This document shows, one piece after another, positions 43,299 to 52,039 of a DNA stretch of 64,000 nucleotides. The translations under genes and the position numbers were made by a program. The DNA comes from Pseudomonas sp. SJZ079 (GTDB lineage Bacteria > Pseudomonadota > Gammaproteobacteria > Pseudomonadales > Pseudomonadaceae): positions 1 to 64,000 of the forward strand of contig NZ_VIUH01000013.1 of NCBI RefSeq assembly GCF_007993865.1, given 5' to 3'. Below the pieces are notes generated by a model that was not told the DNA's origin, searched no databases, and worked only from the letters and a program-made list of their open reading frames with translations. Numbering within the stretch: position 1 is the first letter of the stretch; each line of letters starts with the position of its first letter.

Positions 43299-44020
43299 CG
43301 CCGCTGCTGATCGCCCTGCAGTTTCTCACCCGCCTGCCCATCAGCCTGCCGGGGATGCCGGCAGCGCAGCAGGTCGGCCGTTCGCTGCTCTGGTACCCCG
43401 TGGTGGGGCTGCTGCTCGGCCTGCTGTTGCTCGCCCTGCAGCAGCTGCTCGACGGCGCGCCGTTGCTGTTGCAAGCGGCGCTGCTGCTGGCGGTCTGGGT
43501 GGGTATCACCGGCGGCCTGCACCTGGATGGCTTGGCCGATACGGCCGATGCCTGGGTCGGCGGCTTCGGCGACGAGCAGCGCACCCTTGAAATAATGAAA
43601 GACCCGCGCAGCGGACCTATTGCCGTGGTGGTGCTGGTGCTGGTGTTGCTGCTCAAGTTCGCCGCGCTGGTGGCGCTGCTGCAGGCGGGCGAGGGCGCGC
43701 TGCTGTTATTGGTGCCCTGGCTGGCGCGCGGGTTGGTGCCGTTGCTGTTCCTCACCACCCCTTATGTGCGTGCCGGCGGCCTGGGTCAGGCGTTGGCCGA
43801 ACACCTGCCGCGCCAGCAACTGCCCTGGCTGTTGGCAGCCCATATCGCGGCGTTGCTGCTGTTCGGCTGGGCCGGCGTGCTGGCGCTGCTGGTGGCCGGA
43901 CTGCTGTTCGCCTGGCTGCGCCAGCTGATGCTGCAACGGCTTGGCGGCACCACCGGCGATACCGTAGGCGCCATGCTGGAGTTGGTGGAGTGCGCGGTGC
44001 TGGTGGCTCTGGTGCTGTGA
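43295..44020 (+). CDS. cobV: Cobalamin (5'-phosphate) synthase CobV (CobS)
   Basis: This 241-residue inner-membrane enzyme joins adenosyl-GDP-cobinamide to alpha-ribazole or its phosphate. About seven helices are predicted; the conserved GGLHLDGLADTADAWVGGFG and LEIMKDPRSGPIAVV segments identify it. It is the last gene of the operon. The ATG at 43295 overlaps the phosphatase stop. Confidence 0.93.
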   Translation: MTPLLIALQFLTRLPISLPGMPAAQQVGRSLLWYPVVGLLLGLLLLALQQLLDGAPLLLQAALLLAVWVGITGGLHLDGLADTADAWVGGFGDEQRTLEIMKDPRSGPIAVVVLVLVLLLKFAALVALLQAGEGALLLLVPWLARGLVPLLFLTTPYVRAGGLGQALAEHLPRQQLPWLLAAHIAALLLFGWAGVLALLVAGLLFAWLRQLMLQRLGGTTGDTVGAMLELVECAVLVALVL

Positions 44021-44374
44021 GCGACCTGTGGCCTGGGTAGGCTGCGGCCACAACACGCGGAAGAGCCGAACCTACTGAAAGATCGCAGCTAGGGGTGATC
44101 CCTCAGTAGGTTTTTCATCCGGGCCGAGCCCGCAGTTCTGCAAGCGCCGTCGCGTTCGCGAAACACCCTAGTTTGTCGCGCCTGAAGCTGAACAACCCAT
44201 ATCCCAATCCTTCTGCCATGCGGGCCGTGCGTTTGCGTGCGGGCAGCTTTTTCCTAGCCAGCGACTACAAAAATCATAATTTCGCAAATCCCTGGCTCCG
44301 AACAGAATGCGGCCAACACCCCACAGGTAGCCGCAACAGTAGAGCGGCAATGATCGGAATCAGAGGCGGCAGCC
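44021..44374. other. Intergenic region: cob terminator and upstream region of the monooxygenase gene
   Basis: The first part holds the cob operon terminator (44071-44115). From about 44160 to 44290 the sequence becomes AT-richer (AAAAATCATAATTTCGC) and is the likely promoter zone of the monooxygenase gene. No gene or further repeat was seen. Confidence 0.5.
44071..44115 (+). terminator. Terminator of the cob operon
   Basis: CCTACTGA pairs with TCAGTAGG, followed by five T residues. A second small stem, AGGG/CCCT, lies inside the loop. It is 51 bp past the cobV stop. Confidence 0.7.
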
Positions 44375-45766
44375 ATGAACGACCTGAATCAGAGCGCCTT
44401 GCAGAAGGACACAGGCATGACAACTGAAAAAATACAAATAGATACCCTGGTTATTGGCGCCGGTCAGGCCGGCGTGGCCATGAGCGAACACCTGAGCAAA
44501 CTCGGCGTGCCTCACTTGGTGCTGGAGCGCAAGCGCATCGCCGAAGCCTGGCGCACCGGGCGCTGGGATTCGTTGGTTGCCAACGGTCCGGCCTGGCACG
44601 ACCGCTTCCCGGGGCTGGAGTTCGAGGGTCTCGACCCCGACGCCTTTGCCGCGAAAGAGCAGGTGGCGGATTACTTCGAAGCCTATGCCAAGAAGTTCAA
44701 CGCCCCCATCCGCACCGGTGTGGAGGTGCAGAAGGTGGTACGCAATGCTGGCCGCCCGGGCTTCACGGTCGAAACCTCTGCGGGTGTGATCGAGACCAAT
44801 CAGGTGGTGGTCGCAACCGGCCCGTTCCAGCGTCCTGTCATCCCGCCGATCGCGCCCGAAGATAACCAAATCACGCAGCTCCACTCGGCTGACTATCGCA
44901 ATCCACAGCAGCTGCCAGAGGGTGCGGTTCTGGTGGTTGGCGCCGGATCGTCGGGCGCGCAGATCGCCGATGAGCTGCAGCGTGCCGGCAAGCAGGTTTA
45001 CCTCTCCGTTGGCGCCCACGACCGTCCTCCGCGGGCCTATCGCAACCGTGACTTTTGCTGGTGGCTGGGGGTGTTGGGCGAGTGGGATGCGGAGATTGCC
45101 AAGCCGGGCAAGGAGCATGTCACCATTGCCGTTAGCGGGGCTAATGGTGGTCAAACAGTTGATTTCCGCCGTCTTGCTCAGCAGGGGATGATGCTGGTTG
45201 GCCTGACGAAATCGTTCAATGACGGTGTAGTGACCTTTCAAGAGGACCTTGCAGACAACCTGGCTCGTGGTGATGAGAATTATCGGGCGTTGCTGGATGC
45301 AGCTGACGCCTATATCGAGCGCAACGGTCTCGACCTTCCGCCTGAGCCAGAGGCCCGCAATAGCTACCCTGAGCCGCAATGTGTAAGCAATCCCATCCTT
45401 GAGCTCAATCTGGCCGAGGCCGGGGTTACCTCGATCGTCTGGGCAACCGGCTTTGGGGTCGATTACAGCTGGCTGCAGGTCAAGGCCTTCGACGAGAGCG
45501 GCAAGCCGAAGCATCAGCGCGGTGTTTCCAGCGAGCCAGGCGTTTATTTCGTCGGCCTGCCGTGGTTGTCGCGCCGTGGATCCAGCTTCATCTGGGGCGT
45601 TTGGCACGATGCCAAGCATATTGCCGACCACATCGTTAAACAGCGCACCTATCTCGCCTATCGGGATGCCGCGCAACGCCAGGCCGAAGCTGATCGACAG
45701 GCAAGGCCTGATACCCAAAACCCCAATTCACACGTCCAGAAAGCCAGCTTGATGGGAGTCAGTTGA
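44375..45766 (+). CDS. Flavin-dependent monooxygenase (FMO/CzcO-like)
   Basis: This 463-residue class B flavoprotein has two Rossmann motifs: VIGAGQAGVAMSEHL for FAD near residue 28 and VVGAGSSGAQIADEL for NADPH near residue 190, joined by ATG motifs (VVATGPFQ, VWATGFG). It should oxygenate a carbon, nitrogen or sulfur centre of a small molecule. Starts at 44375 (behind AGAGGCGG) and at 44417 (behind AAGGACACAGG) are both possible. Its TGA overlaps the ATG of the RidA gene, so the two act together. Base composition is slightly less GC-rich than the neighbours. Confidence 0.8.
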   Translation: MNDLNQSALQKDTGMTTEKIQIDTLVIGAGQAGVAMSEHLSKLGVPHLVLERKRIAEAWRTGRWDSLVANGPAWHDRFPGLEFEGLDPDAFAAKEQVADYFEAYAKKFNAPIRTGVEVQKVVRNAGRPGFTVETSAGVIETNQVVVATGPFQRPVIPPIAPEDNQITQLHSADYRNPQQLPEGAVLVVGAGSSGAQIADELQRAGKQVYLSVGAHDRPPRAYRNRDFCWWLGVLGEWDAEIAKPGKEHVTIAVSGANGGQTVDFRRLAQQGMMLVGLTKSFNDGVVTFQEDLADNLARGDENYRALLDAADAYIERNGLDLPPEPEARNSYPEPQCVSNPILELNLAEAGVTSIVWATGFGVDYSWLQVKAFDESGKPKHQRGVSSEPGVYFVGLPWLSRRGSSFIWGVWHDAKHIADHIVKQRTYLAYRDAAQRQAEADRQARPDTQNPNSHVQKASLMGVS

Positions 45767-46176
45767 TGCCTACTCATACCCGCATCCGCATGTTCAACAC
45801 TAAACAAACCTACCCCAATCAGAGCCTGGACAACGATTTGTGCCAGGCGGTACGCGCCGGCAATACCGTGTATGTGCGCGGTCAGGTCGGCACCGACTTC
45901 GAGGGCCGCCTGGTCGGTCTCGGCGACCCGCGCGCGCAGGCCGAGCAGGCGATGAAGAACGTCAAGCAACTGCTCGAGGAGGCCGGCAGCGACCTCAGTC
46001 ATATCGTCAAGACCACCACCTACCTGATCGACCCGCGCTACCGCGAGCCGGTCTACCAGGAAGTCGGCAAATGGTTGAAAGGGGTATTCCCGATTTCCAC
46101 CGGTCTGGTGGTCAGTGCCCTCGGTCAGCCGCAGTGGCTGATGGAGATCGACGTGATCGCCGTGATTCCCGATTGA
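45766..46176 (+). CDS. RidA/YjgF family protein
   Basis: This 136-residue trimer-type protein has the YjgF/RidA pattern (NTVYVRGQVGTDFEGRLVG, QAEQAMKNVKQLLEEAG, FPISTGLVVSALGQPQWLMEIDVIAV). RidA proteins hydrolyse reactive enamines or imines, or serve as dedicated deaminases in catabolic clusters. The Arg of the true RidA active site (usually in a short R-x-[CS] motif) is not found at its usual place, so it may be a diverged subgroup. It is coupled to the monooxygenase gene by TGATG. Confidence 0.83.
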   Translation: MPTHTRIRMFNTKQTYPNQSLDNDLCQAVRAGNTVYVRGQVGTDFEGRLVGLGDPRAQAEQAMKNVKQLLEEAGSDLSHIVKTTTYLIDPRYREPVYQEVGKWLKGVFPISTGLVVSALGQPQWLMEIDVIAVIPD

Positions 46177-46189
46177 AAGCTACTGCGTT

Positions 46190-46258
46190 CGCTCAGGCTG
46201 CGTTGAGGGCCGTCTCAAAATGCTCATATGCAGTGACGGCCCTCGCCTGGCCTGAGCG
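46190..46258. repeat. Long inverted repeat between the RidA and DUF1028 genes
   Basis: Nested arms CGCTCAGGC/GCCTGAGCG (outer) and GAGGGCCGTC/GACGGCCCTC (inner) form a long cruciform-like hairpin. It could reduce read-through between the two gene pairs. Confidence 0.6.
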
Positions 46259-46299
46259 TCGCTCGTGACGCTGTCAGGATTTTTGTTTAGGGAGGTTTT

Positions 46300-46974
46300 A
46301 TGACGTTCTCCATAGTCGGCCACTGCGCCGAAACCGGCCAGTTGGGCATCGCCATCAGCTCTTCGAGTATTGCCGTGGGCGCGCGCTGCCCCTGGCTGCG
46401 CGCAGGGGTCGGTGCGGTAGCCACGCAGAACATTACCCTGCCGGCGCTTGGCCCGCAGATCCTCGACCTGCTGGATGCCGGGCAGGAGCCAGCCGCCGCG
46501 CTGGATAAAGCGCTGAGCAGCAATGGCTGGAGTCAGTACCGCCAGGTTGCGGTGATCGACAGCCAGGGGCGCAGCGCCCTGTTCAGCGGTGCTCAGTCGC
46601 TGGGCATCAGCAACGCGCTGGCCGGCGAGCACTGCGTGGCCGCCGGCAATCTGTTGGCCGGGACTGAGGTCATCGCGGCCATGGTGGCTGCTTTCGAGCA
46701 GGCCGAGGGCAGTTTGCCCGAGCGCCTGCTGGCCGCCATGCATGCCGCCGTGGCCGCGGGTGGCGAAGCCGGGCCGGTGCATTCGGCGGCGCTCTCGGTG
46801 GTCGGCGAGCTGATCTGGCCGATCGTCGACCTGCGGGTGGACTGGGCAGATGAAGACCCGATCGGCCGACTCGACCAGCTGTGGCAGGCCTACCGCCCGC
46901 AGATGCAGGACTACCTGACCCGCGCCCTGAATCCGACCGCCGCCCCCAGCTACGGCGTGCCGGGCAACGAGTAG
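46300..46974 (+). CDS. DUF1028 (Ntn-hydrolase-like) protein
   Basis: This 224-residue protein begins MTFSIVGHCAETGQLGIAISSSS, the DUF1028 signature, with Thr2 positioned to become an N-terminal nucleophile after Met removal. AVGARCPWLRAGVGAVATQN follows. DUF1028 proteins are thought to be amide-bond hydrolases found in catabolic clusters. The ATG follows GGGAGGTTTT. It lies between the RidA and ArgE-type genes. Confidence 0.82.
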   Translation: MTFSIVGHCAETGQLGIAISSSSIAVGARCPWLRAGVGAVATQNITLPALGPQILDLLDAGQEPAAALDKALSSNGWSQYRQVAVIDSQGRSALFSGAQSLGISNALAGEHCVAAGNLLAGTEVIAAMVAAFEQAEGSLPERLLAAMHAAVAAGGEAGPVHSAALSVVGELIWPIVDLRVDWADEDPIGRLDQLWQAYRPQMQDYLTRALNPTAAPSYGVPGNE

Positions 46975-46985
46975 GCAGTCGAACC

Positions 46986-47012
46986 GTAGGATGGGTTGAG
47001 CGCAGCGCTACC
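46986..47012 (+). repeat. REP-like element, family 2
   Basis: GTAGGATGGGTTGAGCGCAG with the arm GCTACCCGTC is a diverged copy of the family 2 unit between the DUF1028 and ArgE-type genes. Confidence 0.55.
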
Positions 47013-47048
47013 CGTCAGCCCTGTTGCTTCATCCACAAGGAGCCCCCC

Positions 47049-48206
47049 ATGCCCACCAGCCGTGACCTGCTGGCCAAGCTGATTGCCTTCAACACCGTCA
47101 GCCGCGAGTCCAACCTGGCGTTGATCGAGTTCATCCACGACCACCTCAAGGGGCTGGGGGTGGCGTGCGAGCTGGATTACAACGCCGAGCGCAGCAAGGC
47201 CAACCTGTTCGCCACCATCGGCCCTGATGATAGAGGCGGGGTGGTGTTGTCCGGCCATACCGACGTGGTGCCGGTGGCAGGGCAGGCCTGGACGGTCGAG
47301 CCATTCCAGCTGACCGAGCGTGACGGCAAGTTGTACGGGCGTGGCAGCGCCGACATGAAGGGCTATATCGCCTGCGTGTTGGCCGCCGTGCCGCGCTTTC
47401 TCGCCCAGCCGTTGCGCGTGCCGGTGCTCCTGGCCTTCTCCTACGACGAGGAGGTCGGCTGCCTGGGCGTACGCTCCTTGCTGGCTGAACTCGAGCGGCG
47501 ACCGCACAGGCCCATCGCCTGCATCATCGGCGAACCCACCGAGCTGAAGCCGGTACTCGGTCACAAGGGCAAGCTGGCCATGCGCTGCCGGGTGCAGGGT
47601 GCCGCCTGCCACTCGGCTTATGCGCCCCAGGGGGTCAATGCCATCGAATACGCGGCGCGCCTGATTGGCAAATTGGGCGAGATAGGCGAGCAGTTGGCGC
47701 GCGTGGAGCTGCACGACCGACGCTTCGATCCGCCATTCACCACCGTGCAGGCCGGCGTGATTCAGGGGGGCAGGGCACTGAACATAGTCCCGGCCGAGTG
47801 CCAGTTCGACTTCGAGGTGCGTGCCCTGCCGGACTTCGATGCCCAGCAGGTAGCCGAGCAGTTGGCCGGCTACGCCGAAAGCCAGCTGTTGCCAGCGATG
47901 CGTGCGCTCAGCGCCGAAACCGCCATCGCCTTTCAGCCCTTGTCGGCCTACCCGGGCCTGGCCACCGACCCACACAGCGAAGTGGCGCAGCTGCTGGCGC
48001 TGATCAGCGGCAGTCGCGAATTCGGCACCGTGGCCTTCGGCACCGAGGGCGGCCTGTTCCATCAAGCCGGCATTCCCACCGTGGTCTGCGGCCCCGGCAG
48101 CATGGACCAGGGGCACAAGCCCGACGAGTTCGTCAGCCAGGAACAGCTCGACGGCTGTGATCTCATGCTCGAGCGTTTGACGGAATGGTTGCAGCGCGGC
48201 GTCTGA
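47049..48206 (+). CDS. argE: M20 family deacylase, acetylornithine deacetylase type (ArgE)
   Basis: This 385-residue zinc hydrolase has SGHTDVVPVAG (His and Asp), GRGSADMKGY, FSYDEEVGCLG (Glu pair) and GEPTELKPV. It fits ArgE (N-acetylornithine deacetylase), which frees ornithine. Pseudomonas normally makes arginine with ArgJ, so ArgE homologues there often serve other deacylations. With the monooxygenase, RidA and DUF1028 genes it may process an N-acyl intermediate. The ATG at 47049 follows AAGGAGCCCCCC. Confidence 0.8.
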   Translation: MPTSRDLLAKLIAFNTVSRESNLALIEFIHDHLKGLGVACELDYNAERSKANLFATIGPDDRGGVVLSGHTDVVPVAGQAWTVEPFQLTERDGKLYGRGSADMKGYIACVLAAVPRFLAQPLRVPVLLAFSYDEEVGCLGVRSLLAELERRPHRPIACIIGEPTELKPVLGHKGKLAMRCRVQGAACHSAYAPQGVNAIEYAARLIGKLGEIGEQLARVELHDRRFDPPFTTVQAGVIQGGRALNIVPAECQFDFEVRALPDFDAQQVAEQLAGYAESQLLPAMRALSAETAIAFQPLSAYPGLATDPHSEVAQLLALISGSREFGTVAFGTEGGLFHQAGIPTVVCGPGSMDQGHKPDEFVSQEQLDGCDLMLERLTEWLQRGV

Positions 48207-48464
48207 TTCCCCCTTGGACCCTGACCCGCGTCATCGCCGAGTGGCGTTCTTTGCCTATGGGCGACGAGCGCTGGGCGAGGGGACTATCTGCGAGTGGTAC
48301 TGATTGGCGCTGCTCTTGATCAATAGGAATGGCTGGAGTCGACCCGGTATAGATGGCCCGCTCCTGACCGAACTGAGCCAGTCATGATCGGCGCAAATTG
48401 ACCAGAAATGGACGTCCCCAGGTATCTACGAAGCCTGGGCAATTCAGTCTTGGTCCGCTGGGAG

Positions 48465-50945
48465 TCAGTGTTCGGCCACCAATCTTTCGTGAACAAATTG
48501 CTTAAATTGTTCGGCGGGCAGTGCTGGGGAAAACAGATGGCCTTGGTAGGCTTGGCAGCCATGATCGACCAGAAAGGTAAGCTGAGCCTCTGTCTCCACA
48601 CCTTCTGCAATCACCGCAAGACCTAAAATCTGGCTCAAGCTTACAATTGCGCAGGCGATCGCCGCATCGTTAGGATCAATCAGCACATCCCTGATGAAGG
48701 ACTGGTCGATTTTAAGTTCATCTAACGGAAGACTCTTCAGATAAGACAGCGACGAGTAACCGGTTCCAAAATCGTCCAAGGAAAGGCCTATGCCGTTCTC
48801 TTTCAATTTGACCATTTTGGCGATGGTATTTTCTATATCCTCTATCAGCACGCCTTCGGTCAGTTCAAGTTTCAACTTCTTCGGATCGGCACCCGTGTAT
48901 TTCAATACTGCCAGCACCTCATCAACGAAGTCCGGATGGTGAAACTGGCGGGCGCTGACGTTTACCGCCATATGCAGTCGGGCGGTTTCCGGATGATTTG
49001 ACCAGGCTACCAACTGAGCGCAGGCGGTTTGCAGCGCCCAGCGGCCTAACGGCAGAATCAGTCCTGTTTCCTCTGCCAACGAAATGAACTCAGCCGGTAA
49101 TACGGTTCCGCGTTCAGGGTGTCGCCAGCGCATAAGTGCCTCCGCACCTATGACACGGCCCTCACTATTCACCTGTGGCTGAAAATGAAGAAGCAGTTCC
49201 TTGCTCTGCAAACCCTGGCGTAAGTCTGCTTCCAGCCTGGCGCGTTCCGTGGCAACCGCCTGCATTTCCGGATCGAAGAAGCGCATGGTGTTACGGCCCG
49301 CCGCCTTGGCGCGATACATCGCCAGGTCAGCGCGCTTCATAATATCGTCCACTGTATTTAGCTGGCCCTGGAACAGGGCAATGCCGAGGCTGGGGGTACT
49401 ATGGTGCTCATAGCCATCCAGACGGTAGGAAATGTTCAGTGAATTGAGAATTTTCTCGCCAATAGCCTTGGCCTGGACAGCTGCTTCTGGTGGGTTCTCG
49501 TTAAGATCTTCCAGCAAGACCACGAATTCGTCTCCACCCAGGCGGGCCACGGTGTCTCTCTCGCGTATACAGCCGGAGAGGCGCAGAGCAACTTGTCGCA
49601 GCAACATGTCGCCCCTGTCATGCCCCAACGTGTCATTCAGCGCCTTGAAGTTATCTAGATCAATAAGTATTACCGCGCTCGTATGTAGGCTGCGGGCGCT
49701 GCCCGCCAGCACATGCTGTAATCGGTCCAGCATAAGTCGCCTGTTGGCCAGTCCGGTCAGCTGATCGTAGAAGGCCAAACGCTTGGCCTCTTGCTCGGCT
49801 GACTTGCGGTGAGTGATATCAGTATCAATCGACAGAACAGACTGCGGTTGGCCACTATCGTCTCGCACTAAGGTTCGGTGGCTTTCGAGTGTGATGGTGC
49901 AGCCATCCTGGCGTCGAAGTGTTACCTCACCAACCCAATCCCCCGTTTCTATCAAACTATTAGTGGCCGCAATGAAAGCGGCATGGCCTTGGTAGATTAA
50001 CTCCTGCGCCGATTTGCCGAGTGCCTCTTCCTTTGACCAGCCGTAGAGGCGTTCCGCGCTCTTGTTCCAATACAAAATGCAGTGATCCATCCCATGAACG
50101 ACAATGGCATCCTGGGCTTTGTCCAGCAACGAGGCTTGTTGGCGGAACTGCTTTTCGCTTTCGCGCAGTTCTGCAAGATAGCCTTCCCTTTCGGCTGCAT
50201 GCGATTCCATCTCGCGCCTGATCTTACTCCCGTAAGCAACGGCCGCACTGACCATTAGTAGCACGAACGCCATGATTGCATAATCGATCCGACGCAGTAC
50301 TTCGACAGACTCCAACTCTTCCTCTAGAAGCTTGCCTTGAATTAGGCCGACGCGCGCTCGCACAGTCGCGAGTGAGGCGAGCAACTTGGCATACCTCCTA
50401 TCCATTGTTGCCATGCGCTTGCCGGCATTGTCCGACTGGTCCTTGCGGAAGTAGGAAAATATTAGCAAGGCCTCGTTCACCATTTCGACCATCGCCGCGT
50501 CGACTGCGCCCACCTCATCCTTTAATGCAAGAGTGAAGCTTTGTATCGCTGCACTGTGCTCAACTTGATTGGCAATTCGAGTTTGTAACTGTTCTTTGGC
50601 CATTGCCAAATGCTCGTTGAAGGCGCGCAGCGCTTCACTCATGTTGTGTGATTCGGTTTCGACATTATGGGTATCGAACACATTGTTGCCCGGTGCATTG
50701 ACTTCGGAGGCCAAACTGCCCAGCGTTGAATAACTCGACAGTTGTTGGACCCACGACTGATTGGCCTTGATGGAACGGTGATAGGTGTCGACAATCTGGT
50801 GATTCAAGAGCACGCTCAGCACGACAACCAAAACGTCGAAACCCGCAAGGAAAAAATACATACGGTGCCATTTTTTTGCGCGCGGGTTTTCTGGGCTGGC
50901 GAGCATGCTGTGTTGGGCGGCACTTTCCTTTTTGAAAAAATCCAT
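48465..50945 (-). CDS. Membrane GGDEF-EAL protein with PAS domain
   Basis: This 826-residue protein has an N-terminal membrane helix (about 33-50), a four-helix-bundle type periplasmic sensor region (about 55-225), a second helix (about 230-250) and a PAS domain (about 275-395; DAIVVHGMDHCILYWNKSAERLYGWSKEEALG). A GGDEF domain (about 405-575, signature RLGGDEFVVL intact) and a C-terminal EAL domain (about 585-820, AEALMRWRHPE and ELTEGVL intact) follow. Both catalytic signatures are kept, so it could make or break cyclic-di-GMP. The ATG at 50943-50945 follows GGAGACCGTGAA. The ligand is unknown. Confidence 0.9.
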   Translation of the reverse strand: MDFFKKESAAQHSMLASPENPRAKKWHRMYFFLAGFDVLVVVLSVLLNHQIVDTYHRSIKANQSWVQQLSSYSTLGSLASEVNAPGNNVFDTHNVETESHNMSEALRAFNEHLAMAKEQLQTRIANQVEHSAAIQSFTLALKDEVGAVDAAMVEMVNEALLIFSYFRKDQSDNAGKRMATMDRRYAKLLASLATVRARVGLIQGKLLEEELESVEVLRRIDYAIMAFVLLMVSAAVAYGSKIRREMESHAAEREGYLAELRESEKQFRQQASLLDKAQDAIVVHGMDHCILYWNKSAERLYGWSKEEALGKSAQELIYQGHAAFIAATNSLIETGDWVGEVTLRRQDGCTITLESHRTLVRDDSGQPQSVLSIDTDITHRKSAEQEAKRLAFYDQLTGLANRRLMLDRLQHVLAGSARSLHTSAVILIDLDNFKALNDTLGHDRGDMLLRQVALRLSGCIRERDTVARLGGDEFVVLLEDLNENPPEAAVQAKAIGEKILNSLNISYRLDGYEHHSTPSLGIALFQGQLNTVDDIMKRADLAMYRAKAAGRNTMRFFDPEMQAVATERARLEADLRQGLQSKELLLHFQPQVNSEGRVIGAEALMRWRHPERGTVLPAEFISLAEETGLILPLGRWALQTACAQLVAWSNHPETARLHMAVNVSARQFHHPDFVDEVLAVLKYTGADPKKLKLELTEGVLIEDIENTIAKMVKLKENGIGLSLDDFGTGYSSLSYLKSLPLDELKIDQSFIRDVLIDPNDAAIACAIVSLSQILGLAVIAEGVETEAQLTFLVDHGCQAYQGHLFSPALPAEQFKQFVHERLVAEH

Positions 50946-51393
50946 TTCACGGTCTCCAAATACAATTTCTCTAAATGGGCCAATAAAACTGATTTTCGAA
51001 GACCACATAACCTATGCTGCCGACACGCTAAAACAGAGAATCAGCTGTACTTAACATGAGCTAACCGCATTCGCTGTTCTGGGCTCACGTGGCGTTTCGT
51101 AAGCGGAAGCTCCCGAGGCAAACAATAGCAATCGAACCTATACGTTTAATACGCGTCAAGCTAACTATTGTTCGCCACTAAACAACGCATGTAGTAATTT
51201 AATTTCCGCAGTGAGACTTTTTTATTTTCGGAAGCGCTCTCCTCATGGTTTTGGCAATAAAATGAAATCAGTGTCCGTTGTTGGGTTTGACATCATGTTT
51301 CAGGCAGCGATTTTCTTGCTGTTTCCCAGCATTCCGCTTTAGCACTGAGCGCCAGCAATCACTTCTGCCAGATGTTCTTCTACCTCCAATTTC

Positions 51394-51426
51394 CTCAGCC
51401 CGCTCAGCCCGCTCAGCCCGCTCAGC
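51394..51426. repeat. Short tandem repeat CTCAGCCCG
   Basis: CTCAGCCCG is repeated three times, followed by a partial fourth unit (CTCAGC). No coding frame explains it. Confidence 0.9.
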
Positions 51427-51557
51427 GCTGCTGGCGAGCACGAAGACCATGATCCGCATGCTCTGGCGTGAGATACGTCCCCGCGTTTTCGCAGTGCCCG
51501 GTCTTACTGTAGTGAAAGTCGATTCGATCCTGAGTGATCCCCTCAAATCTAGTCCAA

Positions 51558-51585
51558 ACCCTGCGTCTGCAGGTGCAGGGTTTGT
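51558..51585. other. Stem-loop
   Basis: AAACCCTGC pairs with GCAGGGTTT around a 10-nt loop. It lacks a T-run on either strand, so it is not a certain terminator. Confidence 0.5.
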
Positions 51586-51774
51586 TCCATTTCTTCCAGG
51601 GTGTCGCGGCGGATCTACTCCCCTGAGCCGAATGCTTCACGCAAAACAGTCGGGCGACATAGGGCGCGTTGCGCGTCATTTCCACCTGTCCCCTCGGACT
51701 ACCCGATCAGTTTCGACAGCAATCCAAGCATAGCCACTGATCTGCCATTATTCTAATCATCGACTGCTCCCGGA

Positions 51775-51939
51775 TCAGAGCGCGTGAAAACGTTTTAGAG
51801 CGAGTCTGACAGTCAGAACCGCAATCAAAATCGCGTTCCTGCGCAAAGTTCAGGTCTGCTGACCAACCAAACGCTGGCAGATTTTACGTAGCAACGCAGA
51901 CTTCAAAACGGCGCATGCGTTTTCACACAACCTGGACCC
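51775..51939. mobile_element. Degenerate MITE-like element (related to 61744-61898)
   Basis: The element shows the same order of motifs as the copy at 61744-61898: GTGAAAACGTTTTAGAGCG at the left (there GTAAAACGTTTTGAGCG), ACGTAGCAACGC in the middle-right (there GCGTAGCAACGC) and TTTTCACACAACCTGGACC at the right end (there TTTTTACACAGTCTGGGCC). Its termini have diverged. No coding capacity. Confidence 0.5.
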
Positions 51940-52039
51940 CAAGCAGACGCACAGAGCATCTTATTTATTTGGACTGCCCGCATCCTTCCGCTCGGTAGCG
52001 CTTACCCGCTGGGGAACAGGTTCCCTGCAGTTGAACACC

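Larger units (their letters stand above)
50946..52039. other. 1.1-kb region without a recognisable gene
   Basis: The region is AT-richer than its surroundings. It holds a 9-bp tandem repeat (51394-51426), a stem-loop (AAACCCTGC/GCAGGGTTT, 51558-51585) and a degenerate MITE-like element (51775-51939). Open frames crossing it lack a plausible start or family match. It looks like a decayed insertion site. Confidence 0.55.

Noticed and set aside
51394..51426. CRISPR-like repeat
   Set aside because: The units are 9 bp with no spacers; this is a plain tandem repeat.
51278..51733. Open frame of 151 codons in the 1.1-kb gap
   Set aside because: It has no ribosome-binding site, runs through the tandem repeat and a hairpin, and its translation resembles no protein. 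The opposite-strand 87-codon frame was rejected likewise.
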